DNA from: Brevibacterium antiquum
Lineage (GTDB): Bacteria; Actinomycetota; Actinomycetes; Actinomycetales; Brevibacteriaceae
Assembly (NCBI RefSeq): GCF_016107655.1
Contig: NZ_JABASX010000011.1
Span: forward strand, 62,001 to 126,000
Length of the DNA stretch: 64,000 bases
Direction: 5' to 3'
Positions within the stretch are counted from its first letter, which is position 1; each line of letters starts with the position of its first letter. Below the pieces are notes generated by a model. The model searched no databases and was not told where the DNA came from. It saw nothing but the letters and a program-made list of their open reading frames with translations. Positions 1 to 8,510 of this stretch are shown here, piece after piece. Made by a program: the position numbers and the translations under genes.

Positions 1-630
1 ATCGTCGATCTGCGCACGGCCCCCGAAACGCAGATGCGTACGATCAGAGGCAACGACATCTCGATGATCTTCCAGGAGCCGCTGACCTCGCTCAATCCGG
101 TCTACTCGGTGGGCAATCAGCTGGCGGAGGTGCTGCGCGTGCACAAGGGTATGTCCCGCCGAGAGGCGAAGAAGGGCGTCATCGAGCTCATGGAGCGGGT
201 ACGGATCCCAGAGCCGACGCGCCGCGCCAGACAATACCCGCACCAGATGTCCGGCGGCATGCGTCAACGCGTGGTCATCGCCATGGCCTTGGCCTGTCAG
301 CCGAGGATCCTCATCGCCGACGAACCCACCACAGCACTGGACGTGACAATCCAGGCACAGATATTGGCGCTGCTCCGTGAACTCAAGAACGACCTCGATG
401 CCGGAATCATCTTCATCACCCACGACATGGGTGTGGTGGCAGAGATCGCCGATCGAGTGCTCGTCATGAGGAAGTCGGAAGCGATCGAAACCGGACCTGT
501 CGAAGAGATCTTCCACAACCCACAACGACCCTATACGAGAAAGCTGCTCAGCGCGGTGCCGAAGCTGGGGTCGATGAACGGCACCGACTCCCCCGCGCTG
601 TTCCACCTCGATAGAGAAGAGGCATCCTGA
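1..630 (+). CDS. Peptide/nickel ABC importer ATPase, DppD/OppD-like (5' end missing)
   Basis: Cytoplasmic ATPase subunit that powers import of peptides, nickel or similar solutes captured by a binding protein. The reading frame is open from the window edge, so the Walker A region lies outside; 209 residues are visible. Seen in order: the Q-loop ([12 protein letters not shown]), the signature MSGGMRQRV, Walker B with catalytic Glu ([12 protein letters not shown]) and the H-loop His (ITHDMGVV). The stop overlaps the start of the next ATPase gene (TGATG), which indicates translational coupling. Permease and binding-protein genes must lie upstream of the window. The substrate cannot be read from an ATPase. 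Confidence 0.93.
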   Translation: MVDLRTAPETQMRTIRGNDISMIFQEPLTSLNPVYSVGNQLAEVLRVHKGMSRREAKKGVIELMERVRIPEPTRRARQYPHQMSGGMRQRVVIAMALACQPRILIADEPTTALDVTIQAQILALLRELKNDLDAGIIFITHDMGVVAEIADRVLVMRKSEAIETGPVEEIFHNPQRPYTRKLLSAVPKLGSMNGTDSPALFHLDREEAS

Positions 631-1526
631 TGACGAAAATTCTCGAGGTCGAGCACATGGTCAAAGGATTCTCCCTATCGGGAGGCATGAGGGTCCATGC
701 CGTCGAGGATGTGACTTTCCATGTCGATAAGGCCGAGACTCTCGCACTCGTCGGTGAGAGCGGGTGCGGCAAGACCACGGTGGCGAACCTGGCCATGAGA
801 CTGCAGAAACCCGACAGCGGAACGATCAGTCTGCTCGACACCGATATCACCGAGCTGGGAACGCGCGAGCTGCGAGCCCACCGTCGGCACCTGCAGATGA
901 TCTTCCAGGACCCGTTCGCCAGTCTCAATCCGCGCAAGATCGTGGGCAAGATCGTCGGCGACCCGATGCGGCTCAACCGGACTGCCTCGAACAGCGACAT
1001 CGACAGTCGTGTTGCCGAGCTGTTCGAGCTCGTAGGTTTGAGCGCTGACGACATGAGGAAGTATCCGCATCAGTTCTCCGGGGGTCAGCGCCAGCGTATC
1101 TGCATCGCCCGAGCGCTCACCCTCAATCCCAGCCTCATCGTCGCCGATGAAGCGGTATCGGCCTTGGACGTCTCCGTCCGTGCGACGGTACTCAACCTGA
1201 TGATCGAACTGCAGCAGGAATTCGATCTGTCCTATCTCTTCGTCAGCCACGATCTCGCCGTCGTCGAGCGGATCGCCCATCGGGTCGCGGTCATGTATCT
1301 GGGTCAGATCGTTGAGATGGGCCCACGGCGTCAGGTGTTCGAGAACCCACAGCACTCGTACACGCAGCGCCTGATGGACGCGGCTCCGATTGCGGACCCG
1401 AGCCAGAGGCGCGAACGTGCCCTCATCTCGGGAGAGATCCCCAGTCCAGTCTGGCCCGAAGACGAGGGACCTGAGCGGGTAACACTGCGCGATCTCGGGG
1501 ATGGGCATCTGGTCGCGGTTGAGTAG
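630..1526 (+). CDS. Peptide/nickel ABC importer ATPase, DppF/OppF-like
   Basis: Second ATPase of the same importer, expected to pair with the preceding subunit. It has all nucleotide-binding motifs: Walker A GESGCGKTT near residues 43-51, Q-loop MIFQDPFASLNP, signature FSGGQRQRI, Walker B LIVADEAVSALD and H-loop VSHDLAVV. At 298 residues it is shorter than many OppF proteins. After GEIPSPVWP it lacks the Cys-rich CRFxxRCP tail seen in classical family members, an alternative ending known in the family. The ATG overlaps the upstream stop by one base. Confidence 0.93.
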   Translation: MTKILEVEHMVKGFSLSGGMRVHAVEDVTFHVDKAETLALVGESGCGKTTVANLAMRLQKPDSGTISLLDTDITELGTRELRAHRRHLQMIFQDPFASLNPRKIVGKIVGDPMRLNRTASNSDIDSRVAELFELVGLSADDMRKYPHQFSGGQRQRICIARALTLNPSLIVADEAVSALDVSVRATVLNLMIELQQEFDLSYLFVSHDLAVVERIAHRVAVMYLGQIVEMGPRRQVFENPQHSYTQRLMDAAPIADPSQRRERALISGEIPSPVWPEDEGPERVTLRDLGDGHLVAVE

Positions 1527-1559
1527 CGCAGTCGTTCCGTGCGCATCGGGCCCGTGCAC

Positions 1560-2327
1560 TCACTGTTTGCCGAGGATGCCGTCCCCGCCGTCGACGTTGA
1601 GCAGAGTGCCGGTGATGTAGGAAGCCTCCGGCGAACACAGCCAGACGGCTGCGGCCGCCTGTTCTTCGGGAGATGAGACCCGCTTCATGGGAATCGCCTC
1701 GGTGACGGCGCGGTACTCCTCAGGTGAGTTCTCTGCCCACGAGGCGAGCGCAGGTGTCATCGTCGCCGAGGGGCCGAAGGCGTTGACCCGGATCCCCTTC
1801 GCCGCGTATTCCAATGCCGCCGTCTGAGTCATTCCGTTGACGGCCCATTTCGAAGCGTTGTACGGCGAGAGTCCGGGGCTGCCGTTCTTGCCCGACATCG
1901 AGGAGGTGTTGACGATGGCGCCGGATCCCTGCTTTTCCATCTGGGCCAGCTCATACTTCATAAAACTCATCAGGCCGAAGACGTTGACATCGAAGAGGCG
2001 CTGCCAGTTCTCGCGCTGCTGCTCTGTGAACGGCAGCGCCGCGGCACCGAGGCCCGCGTGGTTGTGAGCGAAGTCGAGGCTGCCCCAGCGCGAGACGACC
2101 TCGGCGACGACGGCGGCGGCATCGTCTTCCGAGGACGCGTCGACGATCCGGCCTTCGGCGGTGCCGCCCTCGGCCCGGATCAGCGCGCAGGTCTCCTCGA
2201 CAGCGTCCTCGACGATATCGGTGACGAGCACGTTGGCGCCGGCGCGGGAGAAGGCCAGGGCACTGGCCCGCCCGATTCCGCTTCCCGCCGCCGTGACGAA
2301 TCCGTTCTTCCCTGTGAGATCTGGCAT
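1560..2327 (-). CDS. SDR family oxidoreductase
   Basis: Classical short-chain dehydrogenase of 255 residues that probably oxidises a secondary alcohol with NAD(P). The dinucleotide motif TAAGSGIG lies at about residues 12-19. The usual NNAG is NHAG here, catalytic Ser is near 143 and the YNASK motif has Tyr156 and Lys160. A longer upstream reading frame exists, but the ATG chosen is preceded by AAGGAAG at proper spacing and the extra part would overlap the tetR gene. Its position downstream of the TetR regulator and CoA-ester genes suggests a hydroxyacyl-CoA or hydroxysteroid dehydrogenase; substrate is inferred only. It converges on the ABC genes. Confidence 0.88.
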   Translation of the reverse strand: MPDLTGKNGFVTAAGSGIGRASALAFSRAGANVLVTDIVEDAVEETCALIRAEGGTAEGRIVDASSEDDAAAVVAEVVSRWGSLDFAHNHAGLGAAALPFTEQQRENWQRLFDVNVFGLMSFMKYELAQMEKQGSGAIVNTSSMSGKNGSPGLSPYNASKWAVNGMTQTAALEYAAKGIRVNAFGPSATMTPALASWAENSPEEYRAVTEAIPMKRVSSPEEQAAAAVWLCSPEASYITGTLLNVDGGDGILGKQ

Positions 2328-2388
2328 GTCTGGCTTCCTTCGTGGGTCATCGTAGCTTGAATCAGTTGGTGGGCTAAGTTGCCGCTGG

Positions 2389-3021
2389 TCACGAATCCGA
2401 CCTGTTCGAACGCACCTTGAGCAGCTGAGTGATCGACAGACGCAGGACCTCTTCGAATTCGCTGCGTCGCAGACGATCATTGAGCACGGCAGACAGGGCA
2501 GCCGTCCACGACAGCATGATCGCGTAGATCATCCTGTGGTCGGTGACCACGGGCTCGACGATGCCGAGGACCTTGAGCACCGCCGTCTCCAAGAGCTTGT
2601 CCGACTGCGCCACAGCGATTCCGCTGCTAGCCTGCGAGGCCATCGTCGCATTGATCATCGCTTTGGCCAGATTCGGCCGCGAGAGCAGAGAGTTGCTCGC
2701 TGCGGAGATCAAGCCGAGGACACGTTCGGCCGCATCGTCATCGTCGAGCGAGAAGGGTTCCTCGGAGCTGTTCGTCCGCACATCGAGGGTCTTGAGCTCG
2801 TCCTCGAGGATCGCTGTATACAGATGTGATTTCGAGGGGAAGTAGCGGTAGAGGGTGTTGAGTGCGACGCCGGCCTGTTTGGCCAACTCCTGCATCTGCA
2901 CCGCATCTTCACCGTGATCGATCGTCAGCGTCCGTGCCACCCTGATGATGTTCCGATACCGCTGCCGACCGCCGGCATTGGTCGGACGTGCCGCCGGTCG
3001 CTCAACATTCAGTCGTGGCAA
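2389..3021 (-). CDS. TetR-family regulator, KstR-like
   Basis: DNA-binding repressor of 210 residues. An N-terminal TetR helix-turn-helix is visible (VQMQELAKQAGVALNTLYRY, followed by FPSK), as remembered for KstR, the mycobacterial cholesterol-catabolism repressor that responds to steroid-CoA ligands. The C-terminal part is a helical ligand/dimer domain. Start codon is TTG, supported by GGAGGAAG seven bases upstream. It follows the ltp2-like gene by 89 bp in the same direction, so it may be co-transcribed with the side-chain degradation operon. Palindromes of KstR geometry at three nearby promoters are the likely targets. Orthology to KstR is an inference. Confidence 0.85.
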   Translation of the reverse strand: MPRLNVERPAARPTNAGGRQRYRNIIRVARTLTIDHGEDAVQMQELAKQAGVALNTLYRYFPSKSHLYTAILEDELKTLDVRTNSSEEPFSLDDDDAAERVLGLISAASNSLLSRPNLAKAMINATMASQASSGIAVAQSDKLLETAVLKVLGIVEPVVTDHRMIYAIMLSWTAALSAVLNDRLRRSEFEEVLRLSITQLLKVRSNRSDS

Positions 3022-3110
3022 CGGTCTTCCTCCACACTCTTCGTCATTTCCTGCCCGAGTCCTCTCCGGCTTCAGCTCCTCCAGGATAGCTTCTCACCGG
3101 ACCGCAGCTG

Positions 3111-4289
3111 TCACTGCTCCCGGCCGAGGACCAATGCGCTGGTGGGCACGCCGGTGCCGGCGCTGACGAGGGCGTGGTCGACATCGGCGGCCTGATTGGC
3201 GGCGGTGCCGCGGATCTGGCGCACTCCCTCGGCGATGCCGTTCATTCCGTGGATATAGGCCTCGCCGAGCTGACCTCCGTGGGTATTGAGCGGGATCGCC
3301 GAGTCCATCTCACCGAATCCGTCGGCCAGGAGCCCAGGTGCCTCGCCGGGACCGCAGAAGCCGAACTCCTCGAGCTGGGCCAGCACGAACGGAGTGAAGT
3401 GGTCGTAGAGGACCGCCGTATCCATGTCCTTCGGGCCCAGGCCGGTCGCCTTCCACAGCTGATCGGCGACCAGCCCCATCTCCGGCAGCGGCCGGTCCTT
3501 GTCCTTCCGGTAGAAGCTGGTCATATTGTGCTGGTCGTAGCTGACGCCCTGCGCCGAGGCGCGGATGACCGCCGAGGGCTGCGCGAGGTCCTTTGCCCGC
3601 TCGCGGGAGGTGATGACGAACGCCTGCCCGCCATCGGACTCCTGACAGCAGTCGAGGAGGTGAAGCGGCTTGGCGATCCAGCGCGAGGCCTGGTGATCGG
3701 CCATGGTGATCGGCTGCTCGTAGAACCATGCCTTCGGGTTCGTCGCCGCATGCTTGCGGTCGAGGACCGAGACCCGGCCGAAGTCCTCGCTCGTGGCCCC
3801 GTAGTTGTGCATGTACCGCTGGGCGAACATCGCAATCCATGAGGCGGGGGTCATGAGACCGTGCGGCAGGTACCAGGCATAGTTCGCCGCGCGAGCGTCG
3901 ACGCCCCAGGAACTGACGTCCAGGGCGGCTCCGAAGCGCGCACCGGAGCGTTCGTTGAAGGCCCGATAGCAGACGACGGCCTCAGCGGCTCCCGTCGCCA
4001 CGGCCATGGCCGCATGCATGATCGTCGCGCAGGCGGCCCCGCCGCCGTAGTCGACGAGACCGAAGTAGCTGACGTTCTCGCAGCCGAGTCCGCGGGCGAC
4101 CTCGATCGACGGAGAGGTGTCCATCGAGTAGGAGACGAACCCGTCGACCTCGTGAGGCGAGATCCCGGCGTCGTCGAGTGCGGCCTTCGAGGCTTCGAGA
4201 GCCAGCTGCAGCTCCGTGCGACCGGAGGCCTTTGAGAACTCGGTGGCTCCGATGCCGGCGATGGCGGCTGTGTCGTGGTGGCTTCTCAT
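3111..4289 (-). CDS. Thiolase-fold lipid-transfer protein / aldolase, Ltp2-like
   Basis: Thiolase-superfamily protein of 392 residues resembling Ltp2. In steroid degraders Ltp2 works with the DUF35 part of ChsH2 to release a C3 unit by retro-aldol cleavage of the hydroxylated side-chain CoA ester. Visible are the GGGAACATIMHAA segment with the nucleophile-region Cys, the YDHFTPF stretch and the C-terminal NTHGGQLGEAYIHGMNG motif of SCP-x/Ltp proteins. The ATG used overlaps the ChsH1-like stop by four bases (ATGA). An in-frame upstream extension is rejected because it runs through chsH1. Order ltp2-chsH1-chsH2 matches the mycobacterial igr operon. Confidence 0.88.
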   Translation of the reverse strand: MRSHHDTAAIAGIGATEFSKASGRTELQLALEASKAALDDAGISPHEVDGFVSYSMDTSPSIEVARGLGCENVSYFGLVDYGGGAACATIMHAAMAVATGAAEAVVCYRAFNERSGARFGAALDVSSWGVDARAANYAWYLPHGLMTPASWIAMFAQRYMHNYGATSEDFGRVSVLDRKHAATNPKAWFYEQPITMADHQASRWIAKPLHLLDCCQESDGGQAFVITSRERAKDLAQPSAVIRASAQGVSYDQHNMTSFYRKDKDRPLPEMGLVADQLWKATGLGPKDMDTAVLYDHFTPFVLAQLEEFGFCGPGEAPGLLADGFGEMDSAIPLNTHGGQLGEAYIHGMNGIAEGVRQIRGTAANQAADVDHALVSAGTGVPTSALVLGREQ

Positions 4290-4699
4290 GAGCGTTTCCT
4301 CCCCTGCAGCGCAACGCGAACGTGGCCGCTGGCGTGTGTTCCGATTCCATTCTTGCCCGTGACTTCGATCAGGGCGCTGGCACTGTCCTCGTCGAATTCG
4401 CTGACGGTGCCGGTGACTGTGAAGGCGTCGCCGGGGAAGTTCGGGGCGCCCAGGCGGATGCTCACATCGGTGAGTTCGGCCTGGGGCCCTGCCCAATCGG
4501 TGACGAAGCGACCGATGAGGCCGTTCGTCGTCAGGATATTCATGAAGATGTCCGGTGTGCCCGCGTTCTTGGCCGCAGCGGTGTCGTGATGGACCAGCGA
4601 CCAGTCGCGCGTGGCGATCGCTCCTCCCGCCACGAGTGTTGCGGTCACGGGAACGGTCATCTCGGGCAGGGTCTGGCCCGGACTGCAATGTGTGGGCAT
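4286..4699 (-). CDS. MaoC-like hotdog hydratase subunit, ChsH1-like
   Basis: Small single-hotdog protein of 137 residues. The stretch ATRDWSLVHHDTAAAKNAGT with DIFMNILTTNGL and FVTDWAGP closely follows mycobacterial ChsH1 as I remember it. ChsH1 pairs with the MaoC half of ChsH2 to hydrate the unsaturated 3-carbon side-chain CoA ester of steroids. Two ATG codons are adjacent; the second (4699) is preferred because it leaves four bases after AAGGAGG and overlaps the DUF35 stop. It lies between the DUF35 and ltp2-like genes in a tightly packed operon. Confidence 0.87.
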   Translation of the reverse strand: MPTHCSPGQTLPEMTVPVTATLVAGGAIATRDWSLVHHDTAAAKNAGTPDIFMNILTTNGLIGRFVTDWAGPQAELTDVSIRLGAPNFPGDAFTVTGTVSEFDEDSASALIEVTGKNGIGTHASGHVRVALQGRKRS

Positions 4700-5169
4700 C
4701 ATGCCTCCTTCGTATCGTTGCCGGGAACAGAGCCGCCGCTCTCCGTCGAGGACAGCACTTTGCTCGGGGTTCCTGGCAGGAACCCGGCAGGCAGCGTCAG
4801 CTCCGGGTCGTAGGAGTGTGCTCGGACTTCGACGTCCATGCCGATGGAGACATCGGCCTCGTCGATCTCGAGGTTCATCACAATGCGCACGCCTTCGGCG
4901 AACTCGACGAGTCCGACGATGTAGCCGACGTCGAACGGCGGCATGACCGGGTGGTGCAGAACCGTGTAGGTCACGAGCTCGCCGATCTCCGACAGTTCGG
5001 AGGCCTGCCAGTCGAAGGACTGACAGCGCGGGCAGCACGGCACCGGCGGGTGCCGGAATTCGGCGCAGTCGCCGCATTGCTGGGCGACGAGGCGCCCTTC
5101 GTTGAGAGCATCGAAATAGAACGCATTGTCCAGGTTGAGCGCGGGACGAGGGCGCAGTGCCTCGGTCAT
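4699..5169 (-). CDS. DUF35 OB-fold protein with zinc ribbon (C-terminal half of ChsH2)
   Basis: Protein of 156 residues with an N-terminal rubredoxin-like zinc ribbon (CGDC followed after ten residues by CPRC) and an OB-fold that would bind acyl-CoA. In actinobacterial steroid degraders this domain is usually the C-terminal part of ChsH2 and activates Ltp2. Here it is a separate gene, next to a stand-alone MaoC gene. GGAGG lies six bases before the ATG and only one base separates it from the upstream stop. The proposed role is Ltp2 partner in retro-aldol cleavage. Confidence 0.87.
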   Translation of the reverse strand: MTEALRPRPALNLDNAFYFDALNEGRLVAQQCGDCAEFRHPPVPCCPRCQSFDWQASELSEIGELVTYTVLHHPVMPPFDVGYIVGLVEFAEGVRIVMNLEIDEADVSIGMDVEVRAHSYDPELTLPAGFLPGTPSKVLSSTESGGSVPGNDTKEA

Positions 5170-5170
5170 C

Positions 5171-5719
5171 TCAATCCTCCTTCTTCTGTGCTGCGGCGTA
5201 CCACAGGGTGCGGAAGCGCATGGTTCCGACCTGTTCGTCCTCCTCGTCGCGGAAGACGAAGAGCGTGGTGATGAACATTCCCGGCCCCAGGCCGGTCTGC
5301 TTGAGCTCCGAGAGCTCCTCGACCGTTTCTGTGCTGCTGATGAGATCGCCGGGCACGATCGGGCGGTCGTAGTGCTGTTCGCTGTTGACCGCGACGACGC
5401 TGGGGAAACCGCAGTCACGGAGGATGTCATAGGCGGCATCGACGGGGCTGGCGGAGGGTTCCTCGCCGAGGCGGTTCATCGTCCACACCTGCAGCGCCGT
5501 CGCCGGCGCGATGACGCTGTCATGCCCGTGCTTTTTGGCCTCGGCTTCATCGGCATAGACGGGGTTGCGATCGCCCAGCACGTCGAGCAGGGTGTTGATC
5601 GTCGCCGTGGACACCCGGTCGCGAGCGCGGTAGTGCCGGGCCCGCCCTTCGGCGATGAGCTCCGCGATCCTGCGGGCAGCCCCCTCGGGGTCGATTCTCG
5701 GTTCGGTGGTGACAGTCAT
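5171..5719 (-). CDS. MaoC-type (R)-hydratase domain protein, N-terminal half of ChsH2
   Basis: Hotdog-fold protein of 182 residues of the FAS1/MaoC N-domain type, with GDRNPVYADEAEAKKHGHDS and APATALQVW as hallmark segments. Likely partner of the ChsH1-like subunit in an enoyl-CoA hydratase acting on a shortened side chain. In Mycobacterium the equivalent is fused to DUF35; here it ends with its own stop and DUF35 starts one base later. The ATG overlaps the fadD stop by four bases, so translation is coupled. Confidence 0.87.
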   Translation of the reverse strand: MTVTTEPRIDPEGAARRIAELIAEGRARHYRARDRVSTATINTLLDVLGDRNPVYADEAEAKKHGHDSVIAPATALQVWTMNRLGEEPSASPVDAAYDILRDCGFPSVVAVNSEQHYDRPIVPGDLISSTETVEELSELKQTGLGPGMFITTLFVFRDEEDEQVGTMRFRTLWYAAAQKKED

Positions 5720-7419
5720 TGGTTGAGCAGATCCTTTCGTCCGGAGTCCTCGAAGCGTCGCAGGAGCTTCTCCACGTGTTCGGGTTCGAGTCGGTGGTAC
5801 TCGTTGTTCTTTCCAGGTCGGTAGTAGACCGGGTCCTCGGTGCGCCAGGCGTCCTTGCGCAGCTCCTTCTTGTTGATCTTCGCGGTCGCGGTCACCGGCA
5901 GCGTGTCGACGATCCGGATGTAGCGCGGAGCCCACTTGGTCCCAAGATCGGCCTGAGCGTCGAGGAATTCGCCGAAGCTCACCGGGTCGAAGGCCTGGCC
6001 GTCGACCATCTGCAGGGCCAGCATCACCTGGTCGCCGCTGATTTCGTCGGGCACGGGGTAGATCGCCGCCAACTGGGCGTCGGGGTAACGGCCGATGATC
6101 CTCTCGATCGGGGCTCCGGAGAAGTTCTCCCCGTCCACACGCAGCCGGTCCCCGCCGCGACCGGCGAAATAGAAGTAGCCCGCCTCATCCCGGTAGCCGA
6201 GGTCGCCGGAGAGGAAGTTGTCCCCGCGCAGCCGCTCGGATTCGGCCGCCGGGTCCTTGTAGTAGCCTTCGAAGGTTCCGCGTGCCCCGAGGGCGGCCAG
6301 TTCGCCGATGGCCTCATCGGCGTTGAGCAGCTCGCCGTGTTCGCCGAAGCGGGCCCGAGGACGTTCACTCATATCGACCGCGTCGATGACCGCAGCGGTG
6401 TAGGCCGAGCCTGCAGGCGGCAGCCCCAGGGCGTCCTCGGGCGTGTCGGCCGAGCGCACGAAGTTCAGTCCTCCCTCGGAGGAGCCATAGGATTCGAAGG
6501 GCTCGATCCCGAATCGACGAGCGAACTCCTTGCGGTCACGCACAGGCGCTTCGGTGCCGAAGGCGGACTTCAGCCTCACCTGCTTCTCCTCTTCCCGCTC
6601 GGGCTGAGCGAGGATGTAGGACAGGACGCGGCCGACGTAGTTGAAGTACGTGACCTCGTACCTGAGCAGATCGTCGAGGAAGCGGCTGGCCGAGAAGCGG
6701 CGGGCCAGGACGAACGTTCCGCCCTGGTACAGCGGTGTTGCCCAGCAGCCGAGGATGGAGTTCGAGTGGAACAGCGGCATCGAGTTGTAGGACACGTCCT
6801 GGGGGCCGAGGCCGCCCGAACCGTATGTCGCCGCGGCCGTGAATCTGCCGGTCGAGCACATCGCGGCTTTGGGACGGCCTGTCGACCCGGAGGTGAACTG
6901 CATGGTCAGTATCGTCTTCGGGTCGGCGGCCGGCGCCGATTCCGGCACCCGGGTGTCGTCGAATCCGTCCAGTTCCTGTGTGTGCTCCGGCGCGTCGATG
7001 TCGATGACCTCGACCTCTGGCAGTGCCGAGAAGTCGATGAGTCCGCGGGTTGTGGAGTCGACGATGAGGATCTGGCAGTCCGTGGCCAGCACATCCTCGG
7101 CGAGCTCCTGACCGCGTCGGGTCGGGTTCATGCACACCAGTGCCGTGCCCGAGAGCGCGGCTGAGCCCCACCAGAACAGGAATTCCGGTCGGTTCTCCAG
7201 CAGGATCCCCAGGTGCGCCGGCTGGGCGCGATCGAGGTGCGCGGCGAGGAAGTGACTGCGACGGATCGCCGCCCGCGCGAAGTCGTCCCAGGTGTAGTCG
7301 TCGTCCTCGAAGCGGATGCCGATGCGGTCATCGCCGAGGCGGGCGAGCACCAGGTCCGCCGCCGTCTTCGGCAGCGTCCTCTCTGCCTCAGTGTGCTGGT
7401 TCTGACTTATCGTGGTCAT
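5716..7419 (-). CDS. Acyl-CoA synthetase (AMP-forming), FadD17-like
   Basis: Adenylate-forming ligase of 567 residues that would activate a carboxylic acid, probably a side-chain acid, to its CoA ester. Seen: P-loop FTSGSTGRPKA near 175-185, YGSSEGG, GDLGYRDEAGYFYFAGRGGD, and the C-terminal catalytic Lys region TATAKINKKEL. Steroid degraders carry FadD17/FadD19/FadD3 paralogues; neighbouring acyl-CoA dehydrogenases favour a FadD17-like role, but chain-length preference is not readable. The start is three bases from the upstream dehydrogenase stop; a longer frame upstream overlaps that gene and is rejected. Confidence 0.88.
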   Translation of the reverse strand: MTTISQNQHTEAERTLPKTAADLVLARLGDDRIGIRFEDDDYTWDDFARAAIRRSHFLAAHLDRAQPAHLGILLENRPEFLFWWGSAALSGTALVCMNPTRRGQELAEDVLATDCQILIVDSTTRGLIDFSALPEVEVIDIDAPEHTQELDGFDDTRVPESAPAADPKTILTMQFTSGSTGRPKAAMCSTGRFTAAATYGSGGLGPQDVSYNSMPLFHSNSILGCWATPLYQGGTFVLARRFSASRFLDDLLRYEVTYFNYVGRVLSYILAQPEREEEKQVRLKSAFGTEAPVRDRKEFARRFGIEPFESYGSSEGGLNFVRSADTPEDALGLPPAGSAYTAAVIDAVDMSERPRARFGEHGELLNADEAIGELAALGARGTFEGYYKDPAAESERLRGDNFLSGDLGYRDEAGYFYFAGRGGDRLRVDGENFSGAPIERIIGRYPDAQLAAIYPVPDEISGDQVMLALQMVDGQAFDPVSFGEFLDAQADLGTKWAPRYIRIVDTLPVTATAKINKKELRKDAWRTEDPVYYRPGKNNEYHRLEPEHVEKLLRRFEDSGRKDLLNQ

Positions 7420-7421
7420 GA

Positions 7422-8510
7422 TCACTCCTCTCGTGCGTGTGCGACGATGTCGCAGCCGAGTTCTTCGAGGAGGGCGTCCGCGGCTCCGAGGACGATCCCG
7501 ATCTCGCGGACGAGGACGAAGAACCGATGGATGTGGTTGTCGAGATCGGCACCCATGCCGCCGTGCAGATGCTGGGTGGCGTGGACGACGCGGCTGCCGC
7601 CGGTCGCTGTCCACCAGGCGGCCTCGAGCGCGGCGCGGGCAGCGCCGGCGTCGCCGGCGTCGTAGAGGCTGGCGGCGTTCATCGTCGTCAGCTGCATGCA
7701 TTCGGTATCGATATGGGCGTCGGCGGCACGGTGGAGCACGCCCTGCTTCGATGACAGCGGTTTGCCGAACTGCTCGCGCTCGGAGGTGTACTTCGCCGTC
7801 CGTGCCACGGCCTCCCGGCAGGCTCCGACGGCGACCGCCGACAGCGCGGTGCGCCAACGCCCTTCGAGCTCATCGCGGCCGACGCCTTCCAGCTGCCGAC
7901 AGTCCTCGATCGAGATGTCGAGGGACACAGAGATGTCGTTGTCATAGGAGAAGCCGGTCGCTCTGACTTCGAGGCCGGGAGTCTCCTTGGGCGCGAACCA
8001 CAGTCCTCCCGTGTTGTCAGCGATCAGCAGATGGCTTGCAGCGGCGCCGCTGGGCACGATGCCCACGCTGCCCTGCAGTCGGTCACCGTTGCGGGCCACG
8101 GAATGCAATCGGCTGGGCAGAGCTGGTACGGCCGTCAGTGTTCCGGAGGCGATCGCCTCGACCTCGTCGCTCAGTCCCGCCTCGGCGAGGCTGAGAGCGG
8201 TGACGGCGGACCCAGCCAGAGGGATGCGGGCCAGCCGCGCCCCGGTCTCGATCAGGCACAGGCTCAGCCCGACCATTCCGAGACCGTCCTCGCCGTCGTC
8301 GATGACGGCCCCGAGGACACCGGCTTCGGCCAGTGAGGCGTAGAGGGCCTCATCCCAGCTGCCGGCCTCGGCGTCGAGTGCGGCGACCCTCTCGTCGCCG
8401 GACTGCTTGTCGACGATGGTGGCGACCAGCTCGACCAGTTCGGCCTGCAGATCGGTGGGGTGGAACGTCATCTCACCCGTGTCGTCGGCGCCCGTTTGCG
8501 ATTCCTTCAT
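7422..8510 (-). CDS. Acyl-CoA dehydrogenase, ChsE1/FadE28-like subunit
   Basis: FAD-dependent acyl-CoA dehydrogenase fold, 362 residues. The C-terminal part carries REQFGKPLSSKQGV and HATQHLHGGMGADLDNHIHR, typical of the family, while the N-terminal half is divergent and lacks clear FAD-binding consensus. In Mycobacterium the FadE28/FadE29 pair form an alpha2beta2 enzyme in which each subunit supplies part of the site; this gene directly follows a FadE29-like gene with an ATGA overlap, so the same heteromer is likely. GAGG lies six bases before the start. Confidence 0.85.
   Translation of the reverse strand: MKESQTGADDTGEMTFHPTDLQAELVELVATIVDKQSGDERVAALDAEAGSWDEALYASLAEAGVLGAVIDDGEDGLGMVGLSLCLIETGARLARIPLAGSAVTALSLAEAGLSDEVEAIASGTLTAVPALPSRLHSVARNGDRLQGSVGIVPSGAAASHLLIADNTGGLWFAPKETPGLEVRATGFSYDNDISVSLDISIEDCRQLEGVGRDELEGRWRTALSAVAVGACREAVARTAKYTSEREQFGKPLSSKQGVLHRAADAHIDTECMQLTTMNAASLYDAGDAGAARAALEAAWWTATGGSRVVHATQHLHGGMGADLDNHIHRFFVLVREIGIVLGAADALLEELGCDIVAHAREE

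Noticed and set aside
4290..4688. N-terminal extension of the Ltp2-like frame
   Set aside because: The extra 133 codons are out-of-frame readings of chsH1; the ATGA overlap gives the natural start.
5719..7164. 481-codon plus-strand frame opposite the fadD gene
   Set aside because: Mirror frame of a clear AMP-ligase gene, without own ribosome-binding site or motifs.
7420..7857. Upstream extension of the FadD frame
   Set aside because: Overlaps the dehydrogenase gene and reads as basic low-complexity sequence; the ATG after the upstream stop is preferred.
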